64,000 bases of DNA from Arthrobacter luteolus NBRC 107841 (GCF_001552075.1 NZ_BCQM01000004.1:62001-126000); one strand, 5' to 3'. Positions 17,200 to 28,019 are shown, counted from the first letter of the stretch. Notes: a model not told the origin generated them from the letters alone. Numbers and translations: made by a program.

Positions 17200-18702
17200 T
17201 TAGCGGTTCCGGTCGGTGGGTTCGGGCGTCGCCGAGGTTGGCAGTGTGAAGGACGTGGCTGCAGCAGCGGCCGCGGCGTCGTTCAGCGTGCCCTTCGGCG
17301 CACGGTGGCGTGCGATGACAAACGCCATCAGGACCCCGAGGAAGCTGAAAACTGCCATCGCCCACGAGGCCGCGGCCAACCCGGCGGCCAGGGCGTCGCT
17401 GATTGGTGCGCCGGCAGTGGACCGGGCGCCGATCACGTTGCCGTAAATGGTGGCGGCCAGCGCGGTGGCGACCGCAGCGCCGACATACCGTGCCATGTTG
17501 GATACTCCGGATGCCCCTCCAACCTGGTTCTCCGGCACTGCCGCGGTTGCTGCCGACGACGCCGGGCCGTTGGATAAACCCATGCCGACCGCAATGGCAA
17601 TCAACGGTGTCAGGAACAGGGAATAGGTCCACGAGGGGTGGACGAACCCAACGATGATGAATCCCGCTGTGGTCAGGGCGAATCCCAGTCCGATGGTTTG
17701 CCGGCCACCGAACTTCGCCGCCAGCCGCGGTACGAAGGGCGCCACGACCACAAGCCCGACAGTCGCGGGAAGGGTGGCGAGCCCGGCTTGAAGCGGGCTG
17801 AGGCCCAGGGTTGCGGGGTCCTGGAAGTACAGGCTCAAGAGGTACATCAGGGCGTTGATGGTGCCCGCTCCGATGAGGATGGCGATGGTCGAACCGACCA
17901 GGACGCGGTTGCGCAGCAGGGCGAGGTCCAGGAGCGGAACGGCCACCCGCCCTTCGACGACGATGAAGGCGTAGCCGGCGGCGATTGTGACCGCGAAGCA
18001 GCCGAGGGTGCCGATCGAAAGCCATCCCCACTCACCGCTCTGGGTGACGCCGAGGATGAGCGGCGTCAGGGTCAGCGCAATCAAGAGGGTGCCCGCGTAG
18101 TCGATGGTCCGTGGCCGGTCCGGGTCCCGCGACTCGGCAACGGTTGCCGCGGTCAGGGCCATGCACAGGACAGCTACGCCGGCGTCGATCCAGAACAGTC
18201 CCTGCCAGCCTGTGGCATCAACCAGCAGCCCCCCGGCCAACGGCCCGGCGGCAGCCCCGACAGCCGCGGCCGCACCCCACAGGGAGACAGCCCGCAGCTG
18301 AGCGTCACCGGAATTCGCGACTGACAGCAGGCTCAGCCCGCAGGCCAGAATGGTTGCTCCGGCAGCTCCCTGAATAACGCGGCCGGCTATGACCATCCCG
18401 CCGGACCCGGCAAGGGCAATCATCACGCAGGACAGCACGAACAGCAGCAGCCCGAGCTGGAAGACCCGCCGGCGTCCAAAAACATCGCCCAGTGAGCCCG
18501 AGGTGACGATCACTGCAGCACCGACCAGGGAGTAGCCGGTGACTGCCCACTGCAGGGTTGTCACCGACGTTCCGGTGTCCGCGGAGATCGCCGGAAGCAG
18601 GATGCTGACTGCGGACGTGTTCGCGTTAACCACCAGGGTGGAGATGCATGTGGCTGCCAGCACCCCGCCCGTCCGGCTGCCGGTCTTTGCGGCGTCACTC
18701 AT
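17200..18702 (-). CDS. MFS transporter, DHA2 (14-helix) drug exporter family
   Basis: A 500-residue transporter with about 14 hydrophobic helices. Motif A is GSLGDVFGRRRVF, and the motif C-like region is GAAAAVGAAAGPLAGGLL, characteristic of drug:H+ antiporters of the EmrB/QacA type. Start: of two adjacent ATGs, the first (18707) meets a stop at once, so 18702 is the start, with AGGAAGGA upstream. There is no neighbouring TetR or MarR gene. It exports an unknown compound, presumably toxic. Confidence 0.88.
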   Translation of the reverse strand: MSDAAKTGSRTGGVLAATCISTLVVNANTSAVSILLPAISADTGTSVTTLQWAVTGYSLVGAAVIVTSGSLGDVFGRRRVFQLGLLLFVLSCVMIALAGSGGMVIAGRVIQGAAGATILACGLSLLSVANSGDAQLRAVSLWGAAAAVGAAAGPLAGGLLVDATGWQGLFWIDAGVAVLCMALTAATVAESRDPDRPRTIDYAGTLLIALTLTPLILGVTQSGEWGWLSIGTLGCFAVTIAAGYAFIVVEGRVAVPLLDLALLRNRVLVGSTIAILIGAGTINALMYLLSLYFQDPATLGLSPLQAGLATLPATVGLVVVAPFVPRLAAKFGGRQTIGLGFALTTAGFIIVGFVHPSWTYSLFLTPLIAIAVGMGLSNGPASSAATAAVPENQVGGASGVSNMARYVGAAVATALAATIYGNVIGARSTAGAPISDALAAGLAAASWAMAVFSFLGVLMAFVIARHRAPKGTLNDAAAAAAATSFTLPTSATPEPTDRNR

Positions 18703-18757
18703 CGCATGGTCCTTCCTGCAACCGGCCCGGCACCGTGCGCCTCCCACCTACGGTAAA

Positions 18758-19573
18758 TCAGGTGTCGGCGGTGAGCGAGACTGTCAGCGCAGACTGCACC
18801 GCCGAAGCGGCAGACCGGATCGCTTCCAGTGCCTGCTCCTGTCCGTAGCCCTGGGTGCAGACGGCAAGCACATAGGAGCCGGCAGTGCCCGGGGTGCCAA
18901 CGAACGCCACGTCGTGGTGGATGCCGTCCACCCAGCCGGACTTGCTGCCCCAGTCGACGGCGCGGGGCAGGATGCTGCCAATCACGGGATATTCCTGGCG
19001 GCGCAGCTGCTCGAGCATAAAACGGGTGCTGGCCGATCCGGCCGCTGCACCGGAAACGATGGTGCGCATGATCCGGACCAGGTCGGCCGCCGTCGTTTCA
19101 TGCGTGAACCCGGCGTCCCGGGCGGGATGATCGCTGATGAGACGCTCCAGGCGCGACGACGCCGCCCCGCAGAGCTCAAGGGCTTCGGCCGCTGCTTCCA
19201 TGCCGGTCAGTTCCAGGACCATGTTGGTTCCGGAGTTGGAGGAGGCGTAAACCATCCGGCCCAGGGCATCGGCCAGGGAAATGGTGCTGCCGGCCGGCGG
19301 CATGCCCTGGTCTGCCTCTGCGGGTTCGAAGACGAAGTCCCCGGCTCCGGGGACGCGGCTGGGGAACCGGTCCTTCACCGTGACCGGCTGCTGCAGGCTG
19401 AGCCGGCCAGCATCGACCTGCCGCACGGCGGCGATCAGGACAGCAAGTTTGATGGTGCTGGCGGAGTAGAAAACGGTATCGGCACCGCGGGAGGCCAGCA
19501 CCCGGCCGGCCGCGTCGACGGCCTGGTAGGCGAGCTTTGGAACGCCGTCGCTGCAGGCGGAACTCACGGGCAT
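18758..19573 (-). CDS. Class A beta-lactamase-like serine hydrolase
   Basis: 271 residues of the beta-lactamase class A/PBP fold. The active-site motif is Ser39-Thr-Ile-Lys42 (SASTIKLAVL), the SDN-equivalent is SSN within YASSNSGTNMVLEL, and the KTG-equivalent is KSG (WGSKSGWVDG). No clear signal peptide is present with this start, unlike secreted beta-lactamases. It is divergent from a LysR gene 38 bp away, an arrangement that resembles ampR-ampC. It could be a beta-lactamase or a peptidoglycan- or peptide-processing hydrolase; resistance is not demonstrated. Confidence 0.75.
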   Translation of the reverse strand: MPVSSACSDGVPKLAYQAVDAAGRVLASRGADTVFYSASTIKLAVLIAAVRQVDAGRLSLQQPVTVKDRFPSRVPGAGDFVFEPAEADQGMPPAGSTISLADALGRMVYASSNSGTNMVLELTGMEAAAEALELCGAASSRLERLISDHPARDAGFTHETTAADLVRIMRTIVSGAAAGSASTRFMLEQLRRQEYPVIGSILPRAVDWGSKSGWVDGIHHDVAFVGTPGTAGSYVLAVCTQGYGQEQALEAIRSAASAVQSALTVSLTADT

Positions 19574-19611
19574 GGCGAAATGCTCTCATATGGCCGGGAC
19601 AAGGCGGAATA

Positions 19612-20589
19612 ATGGCGGGCATGCTGTCCTTCGCCCGCTTGGTAGCCCTGCTCGAAGTCTCCCGGACGGGCAGCATCTCCGCTGCCGCCAAAAAGCTGCA
19701 GCTGACGCCCTCCGCGGTGTCGCACCAGATCTCGACGCTTGAGCGGGAGCTGGAGACCCGGCTCATCGAGCGGGGCCCCCGGGGTGTGTGGCTCACCGCC
19801 GCGGGCAGCCGGCTGGCGGAGCACAGCGAGTCCGTCGCGGAGCTGATGCAGCGGGCGGAGCAGGAAATCCGGGAGCTCGGCGGGGGTGAGCGCGGCCGCC
19901 TGAGCCTGGGGTTCTTCGCCTCGGCCGGACTTGAACTGGTGCCCACTGCCCTGTCCGCGTTTATGGCCGGTCGTCCCCACGTTGAACTGAACCTCATTCC
20001 CGGCCAGCCCCATGAGCTGGTCCCGCGGCTGCTCAGCACGGAACTCGACGTCGCCGTCGTTTTCGACTATTCGGCGGGACCGCCCAAGACCAGCCCGGGC
20101 AGGACGCCGAAGGTCACCTATGAACCGCTGCTGGTGGATCCGCATTTCATTGCCGTCCCGCCGGGTTACCGGCCCCGGGCCCGGGGACTGATCAGCATCG
20201 CGGACCTCTCCGGCGAGCAGTGGATCGCCACCGAGGGAATGGATAACGAGGTGGCCCTCGTGGACCGGATCTGCGCCGCAGCCGGTTACACCCCCAACGT
20301 GCGCTGCCGGACGGACCACTACGACGTCACCCTGGGCATGGTCTCGGCAGGCATCGGTTTTGCCCTGGTGCCCGCGCTCAGCCTGGGACCGGTCGCGGAA
20401 CGCAGCCGGGTGCCGCTGCGCACACTGTCCACCCCGCATCCATCGGCACGGCACATCCGGGCCGCCACCCGGGCGGACAATCCCAATCCGCTGGTGCCCG
20501 CCTTTATGGAGCACCTCCGGGACACCGCGCAGCGGCTGGACGCGGAGATGCGGCAGCTTGCGGCGGCCGTCGACGCCGCCTCCTCCTGA
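19612..20589 (+). CDS. LysR-family transcriptional regulator
   Basis: A 325-residue LysR regulator. The N-terminal winged helix-turn-helix is clear (GSISAAAKKLQLTPSAVSHQISTLERELE), and the C-terminal part is a periplasmic-binding-like effector domain (about 95-300, with VSAGIGFALVPAL). It is divergent from the class A beta-lactamase-like gene with only 38 bp between starts, so any operator must overlap one of the coding starts or both promoters. Starting at the next Met (19621) would enlarge the gap slightly. It is convergent with the D-aminoacylase gene. Likely target: the divergent hydrolase gene. Confidence 0.88.
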   Translation: MAGMLSFARLVALLEVSRTGSISAAAKKLQLTPSAVSHQISTLERELETRLIERGPRGVWLTAAGSRLAEHSESVAELMQRAEQEIRELGGGERGRLSLGFFASAGLELVPTALSAFMAGRPHVELNLIPGQPHELVPRLLSTELDVAVVFDYSAGPPKTSPGRTPKVTYEPLLVDPHFIAVPPGYRPRARGLISIADLSGEQWIATEGMDNEVALVDRICAAAGYTPNVRCRTDHYDVTLGMVSAGIGFALVPALSLGPVAERSRVPLRTLSTPHPSARHIRAATRADNPNPLVPAFMEHLRDTAQRLDAEMRQLAAAVDAASS

Positions 20590-20612
20590 CACGGTTTCCC
20601 GGTTCTGCACCG

Positions 20613-22213
20613 CTAAGCCCGGCGCCGCACGGTGACGCCCGGAGCTGCGCCGGTCAGCTGCTGGCCGCGGAGCACCTCCTGCCCGGCGACGAAGACGTGC
20701 TCGATGCCCAGCGGCAGCTGCAGCGGGTCGGTGAACGTTGCCTGGTCCGCTACGGCCGCCGGATCAAAAACGACGACGTCGGCCACGGCTCCGGGGGCAA
20801 GCAGGCCCCTGCCGGCCAGCCCGAACCGCTCGGCCGGCAGTGCTGTCATCCGCCGGACGGCATCCTCGAGGCAGAGCAGGCCGAGTTCTCGCACATACCG
20901 GCCCAGGATCCGCGCGAAGGTACCGGCCCAGCGGGGGTGCGGTTTGCCGTCCCGCGGCACACCGTCCGAGCCGATCATGGTGCCGGGGTGGGCCAGCACG
21001 CGCTGCATGTCCGCCTCATCCATGGAGTGGGAAATGATGGTGACGGCTCCGGATTCGGCCAGCAGCAGGTCCGCCACGAAGTCCACCGGGTCCTGCCCGG
21101 CCTGCGCCGCGAGCTTGGCGATGCTCTGCCCTTCGGCTGCCGGATGCCGCGGTGCGCCGGCAACGTCGATGCGGTCCCAGCCGCCGTTGCCGATGGTGTT
21201 CTCCCAGCCGGGTTCACCGTGTTCGATGGAGGCCCGCATCCGCTCCCGCTGCACCGGTTCTGCCAGCCGGGCCAGCAGGGCCTGGAACCCGCCGGCTGAC
21301 GCCCAGGGCGGCAGCATCGCGTGCAGGGAGGTGCTGCCCGCCACGTAGGGATACACGTCGCAGGTGACGTCCAGGCCTTCCGCCCGTGCGGCGTCCATCA
21401 TGGCCAGCGTCGCTGCGGACTTTCCGACGGCGTACTTGCCGGCGGTTTTGTGGTGCGAAACGTGCAGGGCCGTGCCGGACTGCCGGGCGATTTCCAGCGC
21501 TTCGTCCAGGGCTGCTTCCACACCGCTCATCTCGTCCCGCAGATGCGTCACGTAGGGCGCCCGGTGCCTGGCTGATATCCGGCCCAGGGCGATGAGCTCC
21601 GCGGTGTCAGCGTAGGTTCCCGGCGGGTAGATCAGCCCGGAGGACCATCCCGCTGCCCCGGCGGCCAGGGCCTCATCGAGCAGCGTGCACAGCCGGCCGG
21701 TTTCCTCCGGCGCTGCGCTGCGCTGCGCGAAGCCCATAACCGCCGCGCGGAGGGTCGAATGCCCCAGCAGCGACGCGATGTTGTTGACGCGTTCGGCACT
21801 GTTGTGACGCTCGGCGAAGCCGTCCATGCCGGGAACCGGATCGCCGGCCGGGCCGAGCAGTGCGGTGCAGAAGTCCCGCAGGCCCGCGGCATGCGCGCCG
21901 TCCTGCGCGGCGGGGAACAGGGAGTAGCCGCAGTTGCCGGCAATTTCCGTGGTGACGCCCTGCCGTGCCGCGGCCCAGGCCAGGTCCGGGGGAGTGGGAT
22001 GGGGATCCAGGGCGGTCGCATCGGAGTGGGTATGCACGTCGATGAATCCCGGGCTGACCACCAGGCCGGTCACGTCGAGAACGGCCGCGTCCTGCGGATT
22101 CACGGTTCCCGGCGGCACCACGCGCCCGTGGGACAGGGCGACGTCGGCAGGCACGGCAGGGGCCCCGCTGCCGTCGACCACCAGTCCACCGCGCAGCAGG
22201 TAAACGCCCGGCA

Positions 22214-22214
<1 letters not shown>
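20613..22214 (-). CDS. N-acyl-D-amino-acid deacylase (D-aminoacylase), amidohydrolase family
   Basis: 533 residues of the D-aminoacylase/urease-related amidohydrolase superfamily. Metal motifs: DVHTHSD near residue 59, VTHLRDEM, LHVSHHKTAGK and IGSDGVPRDGKPHPR with the catalytic Asp. These zinc enzymes release free D-amino acids from N-acyl-D-amino acids in the cytoplasm. The GTG start overlaps the stop of the ABC ATPase by one base, tying the enzyme to a polar amino acid importer that presumably supplies its substrate. Length is normal for the family (about 480-540). Confidence 0.88.
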
Positions 22215-22973
<759 letters not shown>

Positions 22974-22981
<8 letters not shown>

Positions 22982-23924
22982 GGCGCCCTGGCTTTCTAAG
23001 GGATGACGGGGAGAGATTTGCCAGTACTTTGCTCCGCACGGGAGTTCTGCCGTCAAAGCCTTTGGAGTACTTCTTCTCCAGGAAGTGCTGGCCGACGGTG
23101 GCCACCGTGGTCAGGACCAGATACCAGATGGACGCGACAATCAGCATCGAGATCACCTCGAAATTGCCCAGATAGATCCGCTGCACCACCGTCATCAGGT
23201 CGGAGCCGGCGATGATCGAAACCAGCGAGGAGGTTTTGAGCATTGAAATGAACTGGTTGCCGGTGGGCGGCAGGATGATGCGCATGGCCTGGGGCAGGAT
23301 GATCCGGCTCATGATGCGGCCCCGGGACATACCCATGGCCTCGGCAGCTTCACGCTGCCCGCTGTCCACCGAGAGGATGCCGGCCCGGATGATCTGGGAC
23401 ATGTAGGCCCCCTCGTTGATCGCCAGGCCCAGCAGTCCGGCCACGAAGGGCGTGATGATGGACGCCTCCACACCGAAGAGCTTGGGCCCGCCGAACGGGA
23501 TGCCGAACTCCAGCCGGGGGAAGATCACGCCGAGGTTGAACCAGAAAAGCAGCTGTACCAGCAGGGGCGTGCCGCGGAAGAACCAGGAGAAGGCACCGGC
23601 GACGAGCCGCAGCACCGGGTTTTTGGACAACTGCATAACCGCAGCCACCAGGCCGATGACGATCCCGATGACCATGGAGATGGTGCTCAGGGCGATGGTC
23701 ACCCACAGGCCCTCCAGGACCGGCCCGGCGGTGAGGGAGCCGGCCACCACGTCCCAGTGGATATTCGGAGTCACCACCAGGACGTAGAGGACCCACAGCC
23801 CGAAAACCGCGGCGGCCGCCCCGCCGATCCAGCGCCCCCACGCGGGAGCACGCCGGGCATTGAGCGGAAGCTCCGCGGCGTCCGTGCGCGCTGAATCCGA
23901 GGTGTCGGTATTACTGGCCGGCAT
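22974..23924 (-). CDS. Amino acid ABC transporter permease (HisM/GlnP type)
   Basis: A 316-residue permease with a polar N-terminal tail (about 35 residues), then about five helices. The EAA loop reads [25 protein letters not shown], and [15 protein letters not shown] is the usual GTPxxxQ motif of polar amino acid permeases. Only one permease gene is present, so it probably acts as a homodimer. It overlaps both the receptor gene (14 bp at the Met start chosen) and the ATPase gene. An in-frame start 27 bp upstream also exists. Confidence 0.92.
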
Positions 23925-24816
23925 TGATTTCAGCGGTCTCGACGGCGGCACTGGACACTCCGTACTTCTCCAGCAGGGCCTGGTACCGGCCGTCGTCGAT
24001 CAGTTCCTGCAGGGCGGCCTTCACCGCGTTGGTCAGCTCCCGGTCGGCTTTGTCCACGGCGATGCCCCAGGGGCCTGCCTCGTACTGCTCTTCCAGCACC
24101 TCGTACTTGCCGGACTTGGCCGCCAGCTCGGCGGCGACCGGGTAGTCGACCACGGTGGCGATGGCCCGGCCGGTGTCCAGCTGCAGCAGCCCGGTGGGAG
24201 CGTCCTCCGACTCCGAAATGGTCATCGGAGTGCTGCACTCGGTCTCCGAGTAGTCCTGCAGGATGGCGAGGTTCGAAGATCCCTTGGCTCCGACCACATT
24301 CGTTCCGCACAGGTCGGCGATGCCGGTGATGCCTTCCGGGTTGCCCTTGTTGACCATGATGGCGCCGCCGGCAACGAAGTAGTCGACAAAGTCGACTGCC
24401 TGCCGGCGTTCCTCGGTGTCGCTCATGGAGGAGATAGCCAGGTCCCACTGGTTGGACTGCAGGCCGGGAATCAGCCCGGGAAAGGAGGCATTGGTGATCT
24501 CGAACTTCAGCCCCAGCTGCCCGGCAATCAGCTCTGCCAGTTCCGGATCCACACCGATCAGTTCGGTGGTGCCGTCCTTGTACATCTCCATCGGGGGATA
24601 CCCCTCGGCGGTCGCGGCCTTCAGGACTCCCTTCTCGCGGAGGTCCGCCGGAACCAGGCTCTCGGCTGCTGCGCCTGCGTCCACGGAGGCGGAAGCCGAG
24701 CTGCCGCCGTCGGCTGCCGGGGCCGCGGACCTGCCGCATCCGGTTGCCGTGACCAGCAGAGCGATCATGCCGATGCTGGCTGCTGCCCGTCCGAATCCTC
24801 TGGATTTCGCCTTCAT
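23911..24816 (-). CDS. Amino acid ABC transporter substrate-binding lipoprotein
   Basis: A 301-residue family 3 solute-binding protein. A signal peptide with lipobox TGC (SIGMIALLVTATGCG) anchors it outside the membrane. The mature domain includes LREKGVLKAATAEGYPPMEMY, VDPELAELIAGQLGLKFEI and YFVAGGAIMVNKGN. It likely binds an amino acid or N-acyl amino acid, given the D-aminoacylase at the end of the operon. AGGA about 14 bases upstream supports the ATG at 24816; upstream in-frame starts lack a signal-peptide context. Confidence 0.92.
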   Translation of the reverse strand: MKAKSRGFGRAAASIGMIALLVTATGCGRSAAPAADGGSSASASVDAGAAAESLVPADLREKGVLKAATAEGYPPMEMYKDGTTELIGVDPELAELIAGQLGLKFEITNASFPGLIPGLQSNQWDLAISSMSDTEERRQAVDFVDYFVAGGAIMVNKGNPEGITGIADLCGTNVVGAKGSSNLAILQDYSETECSTPMTISESEDAPTGLLQLDTGRAIATVVDYPVAAELAAKSGKYEVLEEQYEAGPWGIAVDKADRELTNAVKAALQELIDDGRYQALLEKYGVSSAAVETAEINAGQ

Positions 24817-24927
24817 GACTCTGCCTGCTTTCCTAGGTCTTCCTGTCCGGCCCGGCCCAATGCAGCGCGGTGCGTTGCAAGGATGCTTCCAGCCAAACCG
24901 GTGGACCACAATAATTTTCATGAATTA

Positions 24928-24940
24928 GATGCCTGGCATC
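24928..24940. promoter_or_regulatory. Perfect palindrome upstream of the amino acid ABC operon
   Basis: GATGCC-T-GGCATC is a perfect 6-1-6 inverted repeat within an AT-rich patch (24909-24955) between the LysR gene end and the receptor gene start. The surroundings (ATAATTTTCATGAATTAGATG, ATCGATTTATGTCATAT) are the only clearly AT-rich DNA nearby, so this is the likely promoter of the operon and the palindrome a candidate operator. The adjacent LysR protein is the obvious candidate binder; no test is possible here. Confidence 0.4.
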
Positions 24941-24989
24941 GATTTATGTCATATCGGAGGACAGATCATTCAGGCCGCGGACCGCAGGT

Positions 24990-25865
24990 TCAGGAATTTG
25001 CCAGCGCTGTTGCCAGACCAATGAATTGATCCAGCGCCGGTGAGGTCTTGCCTGACCGGAGGAACAGTGTGGTGGTGGCCGGCGGCGCGTCTTCGATCGG
25101 GATAAAGCGAAGTCCCGGGCGGTCATACGTGTCTGCTGCGGCACTTCCGGCGATATTGACGCCCAGGCCGGCGCTGCACAGTTCCAGGACCTCTTCGAAG
25201 TTTCGTGCAGCGGCCAGCATCCGCGGTGCACCGCCGACGGCGTCCAGTGCGCCGAACCAGCGGGTGGATGCTTCCGCGTCCCGGACGGTAATAAAGGTTT
25301 CCTCAGTCAGATCGGCCAGCTTCACGGTTTCCCTGCCGGCCAGCGGGTGCTGTTCGGAGGCTACGAGCACGCAGGGCTCCTGCCAGAGCGGGACAGACCG
25401 AAAATGGGGAGGCAGTTCGAGGCCGAGATCGATGATGAAAGCACAATCCACCTCGTTCTTTTCCAGCGCATCAAAACAATGCAGGAATCCCAGCTGCCGG
25501 ATGTCCCACTGCACCCGGGGCATGTGCTGAGCCGCCGCGGACATGATGGTGCGGAAGCCCGTGCTGGAGACCATAAGGCCCACCCGGAGGTGGGCTTCTT
25601 CTGCTGCCTTCTCACCCCATTCCAGGACTTTGTCCATGGCTGCGGCCGCTTCCTGCGCCAGGGGAAGCAGCCGCTGACCGTAGTCGGTTAGCTCCACAGT
25701 GCGTGAGGAGCGGTGGAACAGCGGGTGGTTCAACCGGCCCTCCAGGTTTGAGATCTGCTCGCTGAGCGCCGACGGGCTCAGATGCAGCTGCGAGGCCGCC
25801 CGGCCAAAGTGCAGTTCCCGGGCCACGGCTAAGAAACACCGGAGGTGATGAATGGTGAGGTCCAT
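24990..25865 (-). CDS. LysR-family transcriptional regulator
   Basis: A 291-residue LysR protein. The HTH reads FGRAASQLHLSPSALSEQISNLEGRL after MDLTIHHLRCFLAVARELH. The effector domain spans about residues 90-290 (LRVGLMVSSTGFRTIMSAAAQHMP, FDALEKNEVDCAFIIDLGLEL). It is co-oriented with and upstream of the amino acid ABC/D-aminoacylase operon, 173 bp from the receptor start, so regulation of that operon is plausible. The start at MDLTIHH was preferred because LysR proteins normally begin about 5-10 residues before this helix. Confidence 0.9.
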   Translation of the reverse strand: MDLTIHHLRCFLAVARELHFGRAASQLHLSPSALSEQISNLEGRLNHPLFHRSSRTVELTDYGQRLLPLAQEAAAAMDKVLEWGEKAAEEAHLRVGLMVSSTGFRTIMSAAAQHMPRVQWDIRQLGFLHCFDALEKNEVDCAFIIDLGLELPPHFRSVPLWQEPCVLVASEQHPLAGRETVKLADLTEETFITVRDAEASTRWFGALDAVGGAPRMLAAARNFEEVLELCSAGLGVNIAGSAAADTYDRPGLRFIPIEDAPPATTTLFLRSGKTSPALDQFIGLATALANS

Positions 25866-25981
25866 AGTGCTGCTCGTCTGTTTGGTGTGGTCCTGCCACA
25901 AGTGGCGGGTTTGGACCTATCCTGCCAGCAGGGCCCGGGGCGGCACGGCAGGCATCACAGCAGCGTGGACCAGCCAGACCG

Positions 25982-27028
25982 CTACAGTCCGGCAGCCCGG
26001 ACACGTTCCGGCGGACCGCCCACGACCACCAGGTCCAGATCCGGGGTGCTCTGGATCCCGCGCATAACCACGGACGGGTCGATCAAGCCTTCGGTGTGCA
26101 CGAACTCATCAGTGGGTACACCCGTGACATCGAAGAACGGCTCGAAAACGTCCGACGTGAGCAGTCCGAGCATCTGGGTGTTGTGGGCAGCGATCGCAAA
26201 GCTGTGCACCGTTCCGGCAGGAGCATGCAGGAAGTCCCCAGCCGTGAGGAGAAGCTCCTGGCCGTTGACCCAAAGCCAGATGCGTCCGGTGAGGCAGAGG
26301 AAATTTTCGGTGTGCTGCTGGTGGAAGTGCCGGATGATGTAGGGCTGCGGGGCGGCTAGGGTGTTGACCGCGAAATACCGGCCACCCGTGGTGCGGCCCC
26401 GGGCCGCGTAGGCGTTAAGGGAGTCGGGCCACCCGCGCCGGTCACCTCCGCGGGAGCGGACGAAGTACCCCTCCTCCGCTGCTGGAAGGGTTTCGTCCCA
26501 GATCTCCTGTGCGGCGGCGCGCGGCAGATCATGCAGTTGGGCGGTGCCGGGCAGATACAGTTCGCCTGTTCCTTCCGTGGAATAGACGTGGCGGTCCACG
26601 GTCCGGCGCGTTCCGGTGAGCGCGTCAAGCGCCCCGGAGGGGGCGGAGAAGAACAGGAGTCTGGTCATGTGGGACAGCATCCGGTAGGCCACCGGAGCCC
26701 CTTCGGGGACGTGGATGGAGTCCCCCGGCACCAGGATCCGGGATTGCCCCGAGAGCCAGAACTGTACGCTTCCCTCGACAACGAAATAGGAGCGCTGATG
26801 TGACGGAAGGCTGTGGAAGGGCGACTCCGCCCCGCGCGGACCGAGGATGTAGGCGGCATCGAACAGCCCGCCGGTGTCGGTTCCTCTGGCAATGACTGTC
26901 CATAGCTGGCCATCGCATTCGTAACGCAGCCCCTCGCCCGAAGCGAGGTAGTAGGGGACGGGCTCACCGGGCAGGGCATTCACAACGGGCGCGAGCCCCT
27001 GCATGGTCTCAAGATTGGTACTGGTCAA
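25982..27028 (-). CDS. Bicupin dioxygenase, quercetin 2,3-dioxygenase-like
   Basis: A 348-residue protein with two cupin domains (about 35-150 and 210-320). The C-terminal cupin keeps a full metal site: HFHQQHTENFLCL (His-x-His...Glu) and PAGTVHSF (third His). The N-terminal cupin has FHSLPSHQRSYFVVEG with the Glu position lost, so probably only one metal is bound. Quercetinases cleave flavonols with release of CO. The start overlaps the end of an esterase gene by 20 bp, so the pair is likely co-expressed for breakdown of an esterified or plant-derived aromatic. Substrate is inferred. Confidence 0.75.
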   Translation of the reverse strand: MTSTNLETMQGLAPVVNALPGEPVPYYLASGEGLRYECDGQLWTVIARGTDTGGLFDAAYILGPRGAESPFHSLPSHQRSYFVVEGSVQFWLSGQSRILVPGDSIHVPEGAPVAYRMLSHMTRLLFFSAPSGALDALTGTRRTVDRHVYSTEGTGELYLPGTAQLHDLPRAAAQEIWDETLPAAEEGYFVRSRGGDRRGWPDSLNAYAARGRTTGGRYFAVNTLAAPQPYIIRHFHQQHTENFLCLTGRIWLWVNGQELLLTAGDFLHAPAGTVHSFAIAAHNTQMLGLLTSDVFEPFFDVTGVPTDEFVHTEGLIDPSVVMRGIQSTPDLDLVVVGGPPERVRAAGL

Positions 27029-28019
27029 GGGGTTTTCCTTCCGTAGATTCTGCTGTTTCAGCGAAGAGATGGCGGCGGAAGAAAACCTCGATGTCTTCGA
27101 AGCCGAACACCGTCTCCTTCAGGTCAGGTTGAGCCGAGGTGCGGCGCAGGGAGGGGGTTGGTTCCTCGGCCAACAGCCGCCCGTCGTCCATGACCCCGCT
27201 GAGCTGCACGTCCAGCAAGCCGGGCGGATTGAGGAATCCGTGCCGGTAGCCATCGAGAAGGTGAAGCTCGCTGGAAGCGCCGGCTGCGGTGAGGGCCTCA
27301 TGCAGCAGCTCACTCTGCCGGTGGGAAACCAGGACGTCACCGGTGCCGTGGGAGATCTGGAACGGAGGAGCGGCCGCACTGATCCAGCTGAGCGGGCTGG
27401 CATACCGTGCGAGGTCCGGTAGTCCGGCCGGGTGGCCTCCCAGAAGCCGGGCCTCGGGCGACGATGCTCCGTTCATTCTCGGGATAGCGGCCTCAGCTTC
27501 GGCGACCACGGCGGCCAGGTCAACCGGACCGTAGGATTCAGCCACAGCCTGCACGGAGGCATCAGCCTCGCCCTCTGGTACAGGTTCGCCGGGGAGCTGG
27601 GCAAGGTGACCGGTGAGTCCGGCCAGAGCAGCTAAGTGTCCGCCCGCCGAGGCACCCCACACCCCGACTGCGCGCGGATCCAGGCCGAACCGTTCAGCAC
27701 CGGCACGCAGGAAGCGGATGGCCTCGCGCACATCGAAAAGCTGGGCGGGGAAGAGTGCTTGCCCGGACAACCGGTATTCGATGCTGGCCACGGCGCACCC
27801 GGTGGCTGCGGCATGCCGGGCCAGGTCCGGTGCCAAGGCACGGTCGCCGGTGAACCAGCCGCCGCCGTGCAGCCAGAGCACCACGGGTACAGGGCCCTCA
27901 GCCCGCGGCGGATGGTAGAGGTCCAGTAACAGGTCACCGGAAGGCCGGGAGGCAAAGACGATGTCCGCCTCTACGCGGGCTCCTCCGTCATTGGAGGTCT
28001 CTGGAGCGGACAGGTTCAT
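27009..28019 (-). CDS. Alpha/beta hydrolase, esterase/lipase of the HGGG family
   Basis: A 336-residue hydrolase. Oxyanion-hole motif HGGGWFTGD (about residue 65), nucleophile elbow GASAGG, an Asp in HGTGDVLVSHRQ and the catalytic His in YRHGFLNPPG form a complete triad. No signal peptide, so cytoplasmic. The ATG at 28019 follows AGGATGG by a few bases. It is followed by the quercetinase-like gene with a 20-bp overlap and is divergent from an AraC-family gene, forming a small catabolic unit. Confidence 0.85.
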   Translation of the reverse strand: MNLSAPETSNDGGARVEADIVFASRPSGDLLLDLYHPPRAEGPVPVVLWLHGGGWFTGDRALAPDLARHAAATGCAVASIEYRLSGQALFPAQLFDVREAIRFLRAGAERFGLDPRAVGVWGASAGGHLAALAGLTGHLAQLPGEPVPEGEADASVQAVAESYGPVDLAAVVAEAEAAIPRMNGASSPEARLLGGHPAGLPDLARYASPLSWISAAAPPFQISHGTGDVLVSHRQSELLHEALTAAGASSELHLLDGYRHGFLNPPGLLDVQLSGVMDDGRLLAEEPTPSLRRTSAQPDLKETVFGFEDIEVFFRRHLFAETAESTEGKPLDQYQS

